Under the pieces are notes generated by a model, which did no database searches, was not told the origin of the DNA, and saw only the letters and a list, made by a program, of their open reading frames with translations. Below, piece after piece: positions 17,225 to 25,382 of a DNA stretch of 64,000 nt. Numbering within the stretch: position 1 is the first letter of the stretch; each line of letters starts with the position of its first letter. A program made the position numbers and the translations under genes. The DNA comes from Bacteriovoracaceae bacterium (lineage in GTDB: Bacteria; Bdellovibrionota; Bacteriovoracia; Bacteriovoracales; Bacteriovoracaceae). The stretch is from positions 310,001 through 374,000 of the forward strand of contig CANFVK010000002.1 in NCBI GenBank assembly GCA_947450475.1. Direction: 5' to 3'.

Positions 17225-17857
17225 TCAAAATAATTTCAGTTGGTGTTTATCATGCCCCTTAAGCTCTCTAATGGATTGAACTTTAAGCTCAATATCATCA
17301 GCCTGGGCATGCAATGTCTTTAAAATCTCTTCATCATTGCCACTGAGATGAGTCCCGAGCCAGCTGTCAAAAAACTCATGGTGCATGAGTATCGGACTGC
17401 GATCATGTCCAGCTTTTCCAACGAACTCAAGAGGCTCTCTAGTTATGATAGCAAAACCAGTCTCATCATAGATGCCTGCTGCAATCAGGGGAGTATCTCG
17501 GGTCTCAGAAAATTTCACTAGCTGACCTGCATACTCTTTATCGTAAATAGATTCATAAAATGCAGTTAAAGGAATAAGACATCGCTTTGATCGAATCGCC
17601 TCTTTCCAAGTTGGCTTCTCAAAAATAGTTTCGATACGCGCGTTGTAGGTTGCAAATTTAGCTTTGGGCTTGGCCCATTTTGGGGAGAGACCATAGACTA
17701 ATTCCTTTGCCTCTAAACCGAGATTTGACTTAATCAACACAATTGATTTGTAACCAGGAAACACCTGCGTTTGAAGTTCAAATGCTGGAGTGATAGTCGC
17801 TTTTAGGAAACTTTCAAGATCACTGGATTTCAATTTGATGTCAAATTGGGAGCACAT
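17225..17857 (-). CDS. SRAP-family protein (YedK/HMCES type abasic-site DNA-protein crosslinking)
   Basis: SRAP-domain protein, which forms a thiazolidine crosslink with abasic sites in single-stranded DNA through its N-terminal cysteine. The track starts ten codons early. The family requires Cys at position 2 after Met removal, so the start must be the ATG at 17857 giving MCSQFDI. Other active-site features are visible: YNARIET (Asn), AFYES (Glu) and the histidines of AGHDRSPILMHHEFFDSWL. Length (210 aa) is usual. With the corrected start it no longer overlaps the upstream hydroxylase gene. Cys2 is followed by Ser rather than the common Gly. Confidence 0.9.
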   Translation of the reverse strand: MCSQFDIKLKSSDLESFLKATITPAFELQTQVFPGYKSIVLIKSNLGLEAKELVYGLSPKWAKPKAKFATYNARIETIFEKPTWKEAIRSKRCLIPLTAFYESIYDKEYAGQLVKFSETRDTPLIAAGIYDETGFAIITREPLEFVGKAGHDRSPILMHHEFFDSWLGTHLSGNDEEILKTLHAQADDIELKVQSIRELKGHDKHQLKLF

Positions 17858-17873
17858 ATTTTGGGATCTCGTT

Positions 17874-18509
17874 TTATTTATTATCAAACTTTATTTGACC
17901 AAGGGCCATGGCACTAGGACTGTTTTCTACTTCTTTATAATTTTTAAAAGTCTGCAGGAATTGATCTCCTAAAGGATTAGTTACGCCCCACCAATAATTT
18001 TCATTTTTAAAGTGATGCCACGAATGAGCTTGACGTATGATTTTCCCCAAAGACGTGATGGCTTTATAACTTGGAATATGGTGAGCAAGATGAATCCATT
18101 CATAAAAAAGAAAATAACTAATGACTCCAGCTTCAAATAGAAGTGCACCTTGATTTCCAAGAAGTAAAAAAGCCAAAGGAGCAAATAAAAAGAAAACAAA
18201 ACAGGCAGCACTTATTGGAGCAAATACTGTTTCCAAATTATTTGGTTCCCAATGATGTTGGTAGTGAAGCTTTTGCATATAACTAAAAGTTTTTGGTTCT
18301 TTTTTTCTATCGACAATTCTATGAAGTAAATATTTATGGGCCCACCATTCAAAATAGGGAGCAAGTAATACTGGAAGGCTTAAGATCCAGAGTTTCGAGA
18401 TGAATGCTTCTTGATCAATCAAAAAGGCTGCGCCATAGAAAATAGCAGCTAAGACTAAGTAGAGCTTAATGGCAAAGTGACTCAAATAAACTTTGAAAAC
18501 TTTATTCAT
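17874..18509 (-). CDS. Fatty acid hydroxylase / sterol desaturase superfamily membrane protein
   Basis: Integral membrane di-iron oxygenase-like protein. His clusters appear in family order: HKYLLH, HYQHH, HLAHH and HSWHH, which together would bind two irons on the cytoplasmic face. They are separated by hydrophobic hairpins. Length (211 aa) fits beta-carotene-hydroxylase-like or short lipid-hydroxylase members. The substrate, a fatty acyl chain, a sphingolipid-like lipid or a carotenoid, cannot be told. No carotenoid genes are nearby. The predicted stop is 16 nt before the SRAP start, so the two may be co-transcribed. Confidence 0.8.
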   Translation of the reverse strand: MNKVFKVYLSHFAIKLYLVLAAIFYGAAFLIDQEAFISKLWILSLPVLLAPYFEWWAHKYLLHRIVDRKKEPKTFSYMQKLHYQHHWEPNNLETVFAPISAACFVFFLFAPLAFLLLGNQGALLFEAGVISYFLFYEWIHLAHHIPSYKAITSLGKIIRQAHSWHHFKNENYWWGVTNPLGDQFLQTFKNYKEVENSPSAMALGQIKFDNK

Positions 18510-18527
18510 AAAAATACAATCGGAATT

Positions 18528-19262
18528 TTAATGGTCTTTCATGAGAAATGATTCAACTTTTGCCATGATAGCACCTCCCCATTGACGAGCGCGCTCAATA
18601 GATTCTGGATCTTTTGATCCAGGCCAGTGATAATGTATACCATCACCATTGGTTGGATAATTTGAAAGTTCACGACTATCAATAAAAGTACAAGTTTTAT
18701 TAATTTCTTTTTCAGTTAGCTCAAGTGCAGTTTTTATAATAGTAATTTTATATTCAACACCCGCCTGATCATAACCGGGTGAACGCCTCATATTAGGAGG
18801 CCCAATCCAAATGCATTCATCGCTTTTGAAGAGAGCTACTTTTATCAGTTTTTTGGTTGCTCGAAGCTGCTCTTCATACATTTCAGGTTTCATTCCAAAA
18901 TTTGTACCCTGAACCACGAGTGTAATCTTTCTATCAGTAAGAGGTAAAGTTGATTGTTTGTCCCAAAGGGATTGCAAGGTTGGTGTGAGTAATTCGTTGC
19001 AAGTGCGAGGGTCAGGTGCATGCTCTAGGGAACTTTCAGATAATCCACAAGGCGTTTTATAAGCATTATTGAGCCATTGAAGAGGAGCAGAGCCGCCACT
19101 GGCAAAGAGTTCAAACTGAGTTTGCGGTCGTGACCTCAGCCAATCCGAAAGAGATGCTCCAAATTCCCCCACGCCATGAGAGTCAGTGATTACGACAAAG
19201 TAATCTGCACCGAAAGATCTGAAAGTAAGTAAGAGCAATAAGAGAATAAAAAAACGATTCAT
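18528..19262 (-). CDS. Secreted SGNH/GDSL-type hydrolase
   Basis: Exported esterase-like protein. A signal peptide (1-18) is followed by block I ITDSHGVGEFG (candidate nucleophile S28, with DSHG in place of GDS), block III QGTNFG (Asn) and block V DGIHYHWPG (Asp-x-x-His pair). Serine, glycine, asparagine and histidine of the SGNH set are all present. Possible substrates include acetyl groups on polysaccharides and lipids. It lies 18 nt upstream of the fatty-acid-hydroxylase-like gene on the same strand, so the two may act on envelope lipids or glycans. Confidence 0.75.
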   Translation of the reverse strand: MNRFFILLLLLLTFRSFGADYFVVITDSHGVGEFGASLSDWLRSRPQTQFELFASGGSAPLQWLNNAYKTPCGLSESSLEHAPDPRTCNELLTPTLQSLWDKQSTLPLTDRKITLVVQGTNFGMKPEMYEEQLRATKKLIKVALFKSDECIWIGPPNMRRSPGYDQAGVEYKITIIKTALELTEKEINKTCTFIDSRELSNYPTNGDGIHYHWPGSKDPESIERARQWGGAIMAKVESFLMKDH

Positions 19263-19321
19263 AAGTTAGCTTTATATACTGATTTTCGATGAGAAGAAAG
19301 TGATTCGTAAAGAGCATGTAT

Positions 19322-19363
19322 AAAAAACTTAGCCCAATAGAGAGCCTTTGGGACTCCCTATTG
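19322..19363 (-). terminator. Probable terminator after the small Cys-containing secreted gene
   Basis: Stem CAATAGAGAG/CTCCCTATTG (one mismatch in ten) with a 9-nt loop, followed on the minus strand after about 7 nt by a run of six T. It sits between the 95-aa gene and the SGNH gene. Confidence 0.55.
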
Positions 19364-19386
19364 AACTTGACGACGTATTTCAATAC

Positions 19387-19674
19387 TTATTTTTTGGCTT
19401 CTTTTTTGGCTTCTCGCTTAGCTTTATTGTCTTCATGCCAAGTCTTCATAGCACTCTTGCAACCTTCCGAAAATTTAAACTCTTTTTTGTGTTCTTTTTT
19501 ATAAGCATGAAGACATTTTAGCAAACCAGTTCCGACTTTTTCATTCCCACAACCTGCCGTTTGGGCATCTTGAGTACAAGCTTGATCAATAGCTTGAGCA
19601 TCAGGGTTTTTATTTTCTCCTGCCATAACTAAAGATGTTGAAAAGAGAATAACAAGTAATAATAAGTTTTTCAT
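19387..19674 (-). CDS. Small secreted Cys-containing protein
   Basis: Exported 95-aa protein. After a signal peptide (1-18, ending VMAG) the mature part has four Cys in the pattern ACTQDAQTAGC...LLKCLHAYKKE...GCKSAM, then a Lys/Ala/Glu tail (KAKREAKKEAKK). The spacing recalls the helical cysteine-rich repeat seen in GLG1-type proteins, with a central LLKCL helix and flanking Cys. That is a pattern match, not a proven homology. Function is unknown. It has its own terminator downstream. Confidence 0.6.
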   Translation of the reverse strand: MKNLLLLVILFSTSLVMAGENKNPDAQAIDQACTQDAQTAGCGNEKVGTGLLKCLHAYKKEHKKEFKFSEGCKSAMKTWHEDNKAKREAKKEAKK

Positions 19675-19773
19675 AGTGACTCCTATTTAAAGATTCCAGC
19701 AATTGGAAATCTTTTCTCAATGTTAATAAAGTAAGATTAAAAAAGAATGTAGTTTTTATTAAAAGATTTTAAT

Positions 19774-20310
19774 CTATAATTGAGCTTCTATCGCTTTCAA
19801 TAACATAGCATTCATGGGCTCTGTATCTGGTGAAAAACGCTCTACCACCTCTCCTTTTTTATTTACTAAAAACTTTTCAAAGTTCCATAGTACATCAGAT
19901 GGATTTTCCCGAGAAATGCCGTAACTTTTTAGCTTTTCTTCAAAGTTGTTGCCATCCGGAGAAGTGGTCGAGGATCGAACTGCAATCATCGCTTTATAAA
20001 GTGGATGTTGATCAGTCCCCTTGACCGAAATTTTTTCAAACATCGGAAACGTCACCGCATACTTCAATGAGCAAAAAGATTGAATTTCCTCGTTGGTGCC
20101 AGGCTCTTGGGCCCCAAAATTATTGGCCGGAAATCCAAGTACCACAAAACCTTTTTCTTTGTACTTTTCAAAGAGGACTTCAAGCCCTTCGTACTGAGGA
20201 GTAAGCCCGCACTTAGAAGCAACATTGACGATCAATACGACTTTTCCTTTGTAAGTCTCAAGAGAAGTTGCGCTGCCATTTATTAATTTTATCGGTATAT
20301 TGCTAATCAT
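19774..20310 (-). CDS. Glutathione peroxidase family thiol peroxidase
   Basis: Glutathione-peroxidase-fold enzyme that reduces H2O2 or lipid peroxides with thioredoxin or glutathione. The peroxidatic residue is Cys34 (ASKCGLT), not selenocysteine. The catalytic Gln lies in FPANNFGAQEPG and the Trp in VLWNFEKFLV, so the tetrad is intact. Length (178 aa) is slightly above the usual 160. A gene set for glutathione precursor synthesis occurs in the same window (41.7-45.5 kb). The start has a duplicated Shine-Dalgarno region (see the repeat entry). Confidence 0.92.
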   Translation of the reverse strand: MISNIPIKLINGSATSLETYKGKVVLIVNVASKCGLTPQYEGLEVLFEKYKEKGFVVLGFPANNFGAQEPGTNEEIQSFCSLKYAVTFPMFEKISVKGTDQHPLYKAMIAVRSSTTSPDGNNFEEKLKSYGISRENPSDVLWNFEKFLVNKKGEVVERFSPDTEPMNAMLLKAIEAQL

Positions 20311-20338
20311 TTTATCTCCTTAATTTTATCTCCTTAAT
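20311..20338 (-). repeat. Tandem duplication of a 14-bp ribosome-binding segment
   Basis: Immediately before the peroxidase ATG, the minus strand reads ATTAAGGAGATAAA twice in perfect tandem. Each copy carries a strong AAGGAG. The proximal copy has ordinary spacing to the ATG and the distal one is 14 nt further out. It may raise ribosome recruitment or be a slippage product. Confidence 0.8.
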
Positions 20339-20347
20339 TTTTTCTTA

Positions 20348-20692
20348 TCATTTTTTTTTATTTTCTATATGGCACTCATCACTATCGACACAATAGTCAT
20401 AGCAATAAGCCTTGGCCTGGAAATTATTGTTCGCTAACGAACAACTCCACTTTTGAAAAGCTTTGAGCATCGTGGTTCTTTCTTTGGGATGAACTCCTTT
20501 TTGTAAAAGAATTTCGCCGTGTAATCTATTTTGTTCTTTTGTAAGAATATGAGATTTAATTCGCTTATGATCAACCCTAAATAAAGCCGCCAGACATGCT
20601 TTCGAATGCAACTTTTTGCAAGAAGAACTGCGAGCATAACCATTTTGTAATAAGCAGTTTAGGACAATGAAAGCTAAAATGAGAATTTTCAT
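20348..20692 (-). CDS. Small secreted Cys-containing protein, unknown
   Basis: Exported protein of 114 aa from the internal start used here. The track start adds 12 polar residues, but the ATG at 20692 directly begins a signal peptide (MKILILAFIVLNCLLQNGYA) and has AGAGAGA just upstream. The mature part has seven Cys, grouped as SSCKKLHSKAC near its start and KWSCSL...AYCYDYCVDSDEC at the end, probably disulfide-bonded. No known domain was recognised. It lies upstream of the glutathione peroxidase gene on the same strand. Confidence 0.55.
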   Translation of the reverse strand: MKILILAFIVLNCLLQNGYARSSSCKKLHSKACLAALFRVDHKRIKSHILTKEQNRLHGEILLQKGVHPKERTTMLKAFQKWSCSLANNNFQAKAYCYDYCVDSDECHIENKKK

Positions 20693-20930
20693 TTCTCTCT
20701 GATCGGATTTCGGGAAAAGTATCTTCAATAATTAAATAGAAAAAGAAAATGATGCCATCAAGGTAAAGGAAGAATTTGACTAGGTCTTTTTTTGACCTGG
20801 GATTTCGAGAGTTTAACTAATGAGGTTTTAGTTTTATTGATCATTATTTATATTTGTCAGTAATTTCCATTTTGTGAAAACCATGCTCTAATTTTTAAAC
20901 TATTTAATATTATTTATACCTAAGAAAGAT

Positions 20931-22367
20931 ATGAAATCAGTTTGCACCTTTATGTATATTATTCTTGCGCTCTGGAGCCTGACGGGTTTTAGTTTGTCTG
21001 CACAGGATAAGCAAAATGTTGAATTATCTACTCTCGGAGCTGGCTTAGAAAAATCTTCTCAAGGATCGACTGCCCCTTTAGAGCTTAAGCTGGCTAATGC
21101 AATAGAAAGAGGGATTAAAATGAACCCCGATCTATTGCAACAAAAAATTAGCCTTCGTGCTAGTGAACTCTATTATGAAGACGCGCGAGATACGATGTAT
21201 TCACCCTCGATTTCTTTTGGGATTAACTCCTATTATGCCACAAAAGTTGGAAAAGTTCACGGGCCGAGCAATTACTCCTCTACTGAACTTCAAAATTCAA
21301 CATCACAATCCGTTGAGTTATCTCTTGGCCAGTACACCATTTATAACTTTGGTAAGGACAAGTTGATATATGATCAGGCTCAACTAGATTGGACGCGAGC
21401 AAAAGACCTTTTTGAAGAGTCCAAGCGAACTGTTAAATTCCAGATTATTATTGCATTTTGGAGTCTAAAAAGCGCTCTGGACAAATTGCAATCCTACGAA
21501 CGATCTGTAAACATAGCTCAGTCTATTCTTGATTTACAAAAATCACGTATGCCTCTTGGAAAAACAACGGAAGCTGATATCTCTTCATCTTTTGTAGATT
21601 TAATGAATGTTAAAAACCTAAGAGATTCTGCAGAGTCCAGCGTTACGACAGCGACCTTGAACCTAAATATATTACTGGGAGATCCTTCAGGTACAACTTA
21701 CATCATCAATGAAGAAATTTCTTTTTTACCAATAAAAGTAACTGAAAAAATTCTCTATGAAACCTACCTTGCGCAAGCTCCAGATATAAAGAATGCCCGT
21801 AAAGATTTCATTAAGGCCCAAATGAACTTGGAATTATCGGAGAAGAACCGTCTTCCTCTTCCTGCAATCAAATTTAATGGTATTAATCTAACTTACACTC
21901 CTAAGTATTACTCCAGCTCTGCCACTTTAAATCCAATAGGGTCTAACACAAACCTTAACGTAAGTACTTCTATAGGATTTACGTTGCCTTTATCAGGCCC
22001 TGGAGGCTTGTTCGGAAGCCGGGTTATTGAAGGAGCAGAAATACAAGTTTCACAAGCTAATTTGGCCCTTACCAATACAGCAAATCGCGATCTTCAAACG
22101 ATTCTCCAGACTGTTCGTAATATTCGCCAGTATGAAAATACTATTGAAAATAATCGGCAACTTTATTCAAGTAGTATTTCAGTACTGGAATCGGTTTTCA
22201 AAAAGTTTGTGACCGACAAGTCAGTTTCAAGATTAGAAATAAGGGATGCTTTGGCCCAAGCTCGCGATAGTGAAATTGGACTGAGTGAAGCTATCCTTAG
22301 CCATCTTATCAATAAAACTCAGCTAGCTTCCTTTATTGGAGTTGATTATCTTCCAAGGATGGAATAA
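20931..22367 (+). CDS. TolC-like outer-membrane efflux/secretion channel
   Basis: Outer membrane efflux protein (OEP) family member. After a signal peptide (1-24) two OEP repeats are visible, each a long amphipathic helical hairpin separated by short strands. The first repeat begins ELKLANAIERGIKMNPDLLQ and the second NARKDFIKAQMNLELSEKN. Length (478 aa) is normal. TolC homologues form trimeric channels crossing the outer membrane and periplasm. No inner-membrane pump or periplasmic adaptor is adjacent, so the partner must be elsewhere. A small barrel gene follows after 2 nt. Confidence 0.88.
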   Translation: MKSVCTFMYIILALWSLTGFSLSAQDKQNVELSTLGAGLEKSSQGSTAPLELKLANAIERGIKMNPDLLQQKISLRASELYYEDARDTMYSPSISFGINSYYATKVGKVHGPSNYSSTELQNSTSQSVELSLGQYTIYNFGKDKLIYDQAQLDWTRAKDLFEESKRTVKFQIIIAFWSLKSALDKLQSYERSVNIAQSILDLQKSRMPLGKTTEADISSSFVDLMNVKNLRDSAESSVTTATLNLNILLGDPSGTTYIINEEISFLPIKVTEKILYETYLAQAPDIKNARKDFIKAQMNLELSEKNRLPLPAIKFNGINLTYTPKYYSSSATLNPIGSNTNLNVSTSIGFTLPLSGPGGLFGSRVIEGAEIQVSQANLALTNTANRDLQTILQTVRNIRQYENTIENNRQLYSSSISVLESVFKKFVTDKSVSRLEIRDALAQARDSEIGLSEAILSHLINKTQLASFIGVDYLPRME

Positions 22368-22369
22368 CG

Positions 22370-23071
22370 ATGAAAAACCAATTGAAATATTTTGTTGCTT
22401 GCATTTTCTTAGTCTTCGCAATTAGTTTCAAAGCAGCGGCTGATCAGCAGCAAGATCCGGCACTAATTCAATCCATGCTTTCTAAGTACTCATTAAAGAA
22501 CTCTCAGATTTTAGCGAATCGTCATTTCTGGTTAGAGCTTGGAGTCCAAAACAATTTAAGCTTTAATGAACCGGGTCTTTTGGTCGGAATTGGATATCGA
22601 ATGAATTATTTTGGATTTGATTTTCGGTTCTCCAAGGGCAAATCTTCATATGGTGAAATTCGACGACTTGCAACCCCTAATGAAAGTACTGAATCTTCTG
22701 ACAATATTGAGATTGATCTTCCGAGAAATAAGTCTGACTTATGGAGCCATTGGTCTATTGATCCAGGATTATCTGTATCAAATCAATTTTTTTCTGGATT
22801 GTTGTCTGGATTCACGGAGCGCGTTCGGGTCGGTTTTACATATGGAAATTATAATGATGACGTCAATAACATTCCATTTAAAAGCTATATCTTTAATGTA
22901 GAAACCTCGGTCCTCTTTCAGTTAATTCCTTCGACACCTTGGTCACTTAGCGCTTCGTTGAATTGGAATTCCGGAATGCTTGTCAGAGACTATGGAGATG
23001 CCCAATTAAATTCTTATGGACTTCCTGTAAGTTGGGTTGGAAGTTCTTTGGGTTTGGAGTACGCTTTTTAA
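22370..23071 (+). CDS. Outer-membrane beta-barrel-like protein, unknown
   Basis: Exported protein of 233 aa. A signal peptide (1-24) precedes alternating strands typical of a small barrel: HFWLELGVQNNLSF, LLVGIGYRMNYFGFDFRFSKG, ERVRVGFTYGNYN, PWSLSASLNWNSGM and a C-terminal strand SSLGLEYAF ending in Phe, the usual BAM recognition residue. No named family was recognised. Its ATG is 2 nt after the TolC-like stop, so it is co-expressed with that channel and may be an accessory. Confidence 0.6.
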   Translation: MKNQLKYFVACIFLVFAISFKAAADQQQDPALIQSMLSKYSLKNSQILANRHFWLELGVQNNLSFNEPGLLVGIGYRMNYFGFDFRFSKGKSSYGEIRRLATPNESTESSDNIEIDLPRNKSDLWSHWSIDPGLSVSNQFFSGLLSGFTERVRVGFTYGNYNDDVNNIPFKSYIFNVETSVLFQLIPSTPWSLSASLNWNSGMLVRDYGDAQLNSYGLPVSWVGSSLGLEYAF

Positions 23072-23078
23072 AAAGTGA

Positions 23079-23405
23079 TCATTTATGACGATGAGTTGAA
23101 CAGATTCTATTTTTTTCTTTGCGCTTGATTTCAATCCAATTTTGATTGGCTTCACTCTCTGCAGCTGTGACAAATGTTTCAGCAGTAAGTTTCATTTTCT
23201 TTGAAGTGGAATCAGGTGGCAGCTTTTCTATTTCCATTTTTCGGTGAGCTAACAATTTACTCTTAATTAATAATTCCTTTTCCAGTTTTGCAATTTGCTC
23301 ATCTAACTTGATGCATTCATTTTCTTTAGCATAGGACCATTGAGTAAGCGCTAGTACTATTAGGCAGGATATCGATATGTTTAAATTTGTAAGTGCTTTA
23401 TTCAT
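23079..23405 (-). CDS. Small secreted coiled-coil protein, unknown
   Basis: Exported 108-aa protein with an N-terminal signal peptide (about 1-26). A heptad-rich helix covers about residues 35-62 (LDEQIAKLEKELLIKSKLL) and a second charged helix the C-terminus. There are three Cys in all, one in the signal region and two in the mature part. Function is unknown. It is convergent with the barrel gene, with 7 nt between the stops. Confidence 0.5.
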   Translation of the reverse strand: MNKALTNLNISISCLIVLALTQWSYAKENECIKLDEQIAKLEKELLIKSKLLAHRKMEIEKLPPDSTSKKMKLTAETFVTAAESEANQNWIEIKRKEKNRICSTHRHK

Positions 23406-23705
23406 CTTAAGTTAAAAAATATAAAGCATGTCCATAAACAGTCAAGAAAAACCATAAACATCACTAACTAATGATTAATCCTAATACCTGATGACTTCAC
23501 TGCCGCAATTAAGACCCAGAATTAATTTTCTCCTAAAAACCCAAAAATAATGTCAAAAAAATAATAAATCTATTTTTCATACAAGCCTTTAAAATAACTG
23601 AGCTTAATTGTTCATTAAATAAATTCCATCCTTATGAATTGATAAAATTTAGTTTTGATTTAAAATTATCAACATAGATTTTTTTAACCCAAATGGAGAT
23701 TTTAA
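23406..23705. other. 300-bp AT-rich intergenic region
   Basis: Very AT-rich DNA between divergent genes. I see no ORF or RNA structure I could defend. It must hold promoters for both flanking genes, and GGAG lies 9 nt before the ATG at 23706. It contains several A- and T-tracts but no clear consensus -35/-10 pair. Confidence 0.5.
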
Positions 23706-24509
23706 ATGAAATTAAAATTAATGCTGATTACTTGTTCTTCTATGCTTGCGTTGAATATACACGCAGAGGCTCAAAAAAATGCGCCAATTAGTACTGCACC
23801 TAAAATTGATACTGCTCTTTGCATTAAGCTTATTCCTCAAATAAAACAACAAGCAGATGTTTGTATTAAAATTAAAGATCAATCGCAACGACAACAGTGT
23901 TTTGATAAAATTGGACAATCAATTCAGAAATCTGCACCTAATGGTGGATGTGATCAAGCACTCAACCCAATTAAGCAAGAATATATGACTAAAGAAAAAC
24001 AGTTATACCCAACTCAAACCAGTGCTATTGGTGGATCTAATGGAAACGGAAGTCAACAAGGAAACATGGGTCAACAAGGAAACATGGGTCAACAAGGAAA
24101 CATGGGTCAACAAGGAAACATGGGGCAACAAGGAAGCATGGGTCAACAAGGAAACATGGGTCAACAAGGAAGCATGGGGCAACAAGGAAGCATGGGGCAA
24201 CAAGGAAACATGGGTCAACAAGGAAACATGGGTCAACCGATGAAGCCAGGTCAACAGCAAATGGGTCAACCACAATCTTTACCTGCGGCAGTTTGTGATA
24301 AATTAGCTCAAACAATTAGACCTAAAGCTGAAGAGTGTTTAAAAGTAAAAGATCAATCTGCTCGCACACAATGTTTTGATAAAGTTGGACAGGAGATTCA
24401 AAAAGTAGCACCTAATGGTGGGTGCGATAAAGGTCTTGATCCACTAAAACATGAAATGATGTCAAAAGAAAAACAATTGTACCCAACTCAAATTTCGGCA
24501 TTGAAGTAA
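23706..24509 (+). CDS. Secreted protein with two duplicated Cys modules and a GNMGQQ tandem repeat
   Basis: Exported 267-aa protein of unknown function. A signal peptide (1-22) precedes two homologous modules of about 70 residues. The N-terminal one reads LCIKLIPQIKQQADVCIKIK...QQCFDKIGQ...NGGC and the C-terminal one VCDKLAQTIRPKAEECLKVK...TQCFDKVGQ...NGGC. Each has four Cys in identical spacing and ends KEKQLYPTQ-S-A. Between them is a flexible linker of ten hexapeptide repeats (GNMGQQ or GSMGQQ). The Cys modules are probably disulfide-bonded helical domains and the linker a spacer. A strong hairpin follows the stop. Confidence 0.75.
   Translation: MKLKLMLITCSSMLALNIHAEAQKNAPISTAPKIDTALCIKLIPQIKQQADVCIKIKDQSQRQQCFDKIGQSIQKSAPNGGCDQALNPIKQEYMTKEKQLYPTQTSAIGGSNGNGSQQGNMGQQGNMGQQGNMGQQGNMGQQGSMGQQGNMGQQGSMGQQGSMGQQGNMGQQGNMGQPMKPGQQQMGQPQSLPAAVCDKLAQTIRPKAEECLKVKDQSARTQCFDKVGQEIQKVAPNGGCDKGLDPLKHEMMSKEKQLYPTQISALK
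24060..24239 (+). repeat. 18-bp tandem repeat (ten units) encoding GN/SMGQQ
   Basis: Ten direct copies of GGAAACATGGGTCAACAA, with variant units changing AAC to AGC and GGT to GGG. All units are in frame, so slippage would change linker length by whole hexapeptides. Long ORFs in other frames here are artefacts of the repeat. Confidence 0.95.
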
Positions 24510-24519
24510 TTTCCAATTT

Positions 24520-24569
24520 GGTTCCAGCAGACTTATGTGTCACATGAAATATGAAAGTCTGCTGGAACC
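24520..24569 (+). terminator. Strong hairpin after the repeat-protein gene
   Basis: Perfect 15-bp stem GGTTCCAGCAGACTT/AAGTCTGCTGGAACC with a 20-nt loop, 10 nt after the stop codon. Only three T follow, so termination is likely but the structure could also protect the mRNA 3' end. The loop contains a smaller ATGTG-T-CACAT inverted repeat. Confidence 0.6.
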
Positions 24570-24728
24570 TTTCAGTTGAGATGAGATGTTGGGTTTTTAA
24601 AAATGGTGCCCCTTGGTAGACGAATATCGAACCAGTGTGATGGAAATGATCGAGCAAGGTGTGGATTTTACGTTTTGATATTCACAAGGTTGCTGACCCC
24701 TTAGAGGAGGTCTCGAACTGCAGGGGTA

Positions 24729-25382
24729 TTATCCTAAATTGTTTGCAGAGAGAGGATCTTTCTTTGATACAGGAATTTCATCGCCACCTATAACCCTCAA
24801 TTCATAATTAGGATAATCACCATGTTTTATAAAAGTAACAAATTCGCCTTTTTTCATAACGAGCTTTTTATTTAAATCATAAAAGATGCGATTTTTACCT
24901 TTTTTATTTTCTTCAAGAACAATTACCATCCTTGATATATCCCCTTTTATTTCACTTGCCCCTAAATATTTTCTTTTGTCAGTGTCGGGATCAATAATGA
25001 GTTCTCCTTTCTTTAAGGCCTTCATCAAAACTTTAAATAAGTCTTTCCTGGATTTGGTCTTTTTTCCATACTTTCTGCCAATGCTATTATTCCAAAGATC
25101 CATATTCGTTGAATTTTCAGCGTTAGCAGAAGAGAGACTGCCTCCAGGAAAATATTCATTTAATCTTCCAAAAATATCGGCTGACAATTCTCCATATTCT
25201 TGGGTAAAAACGCCACTTACATAGGCATGCCTTAGAGCATCTACATCGTTATCATCAAATCCTTCCGAAAATTCATTAATCGTTCCGTCTTGATTTTTTG
25301 GTAACTTTCTCAAATGTTTATCAATGAGCTTATAGACTTCTTTTTTTGCTTCACTTTTAAGTGCTAATGGGTCCCATTTCAT
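24729..25382 (-). CDS. DUF6973-like protein of the accessory cassette
   Basis: Cytoplasmic-looking 217-aa protein without a signal peptide. Its centre reads DALRHAYVSGVFTQEYG and later MDLWNNSIGRKYG, which matches my memory of the DUF6973-type pattern (D-x-x-RHA... and MDxxNNxxGR), found in phage- and polymorphic-toxin-associated proteins. Conserved Asp, Arg, His and Asn residues of that pattern are present. The C-terminal third is a small beta domain. Catalytic activity is unproven. The start overlaps the small membrane-protein gene by 26 nt, so it is the third gene of a coupled cassette with the Bro-N gene. Confidence 0.5.
   Translation of the reverse strand: MKWDPLALKSEAKKEVYKLIDKHLRKLPKNQDGTINEFSEGFDDNDVDALRHAYVSGVFTQEYGELSADIFGRLNEYFPGGSLSSANAENSTNMDLWNNSIGRKYGKKTKSRKDLFKVLMKALKKGELIIDPDTDKRKYLGASEIKGDISRMVIVLEENKKGKNRIFYDLNKKLVMKKGEFVTFIKHGDYPNYELRVIGGDEIPVSKKDPLSANNLG

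Noticed and set aside
17132-17233. 33-codon ORF beginning MKEKNNEEEKH between the nuclease and SRAP genes
   Set aside because: It has no ribosome binding site, is Lys/Glu-biased in AT-rich DNA and overlaps the SRAP stop, so chance is likely.
24003-24315. Several long ORFs in other frames over the tandem repeat
   Set aside because: An 18-bp repeat keeps all frames open together. They have no ribosome binding sites and repeat-only composition.
24605-24661. Short frame LVDEYRTSVMEMIEQGVDFTF that looks protein-like, with TGGTGCCC at its start
   Set aside because: Only about 21 codons with a stop just upstream. The match to the tRNA end is 8 bp, too short to call an attachment site.
24693-24726. 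ACCCCT...AGGGGT inverted repeat after the DUF6973-like gene, containing a TCGAAC-like T-arm string
   Set aside because: The 6-bp stem has a 20-nt loop and no T-tract. No tRNA folds around it, so neither a terminator nor a tRNA is supported.
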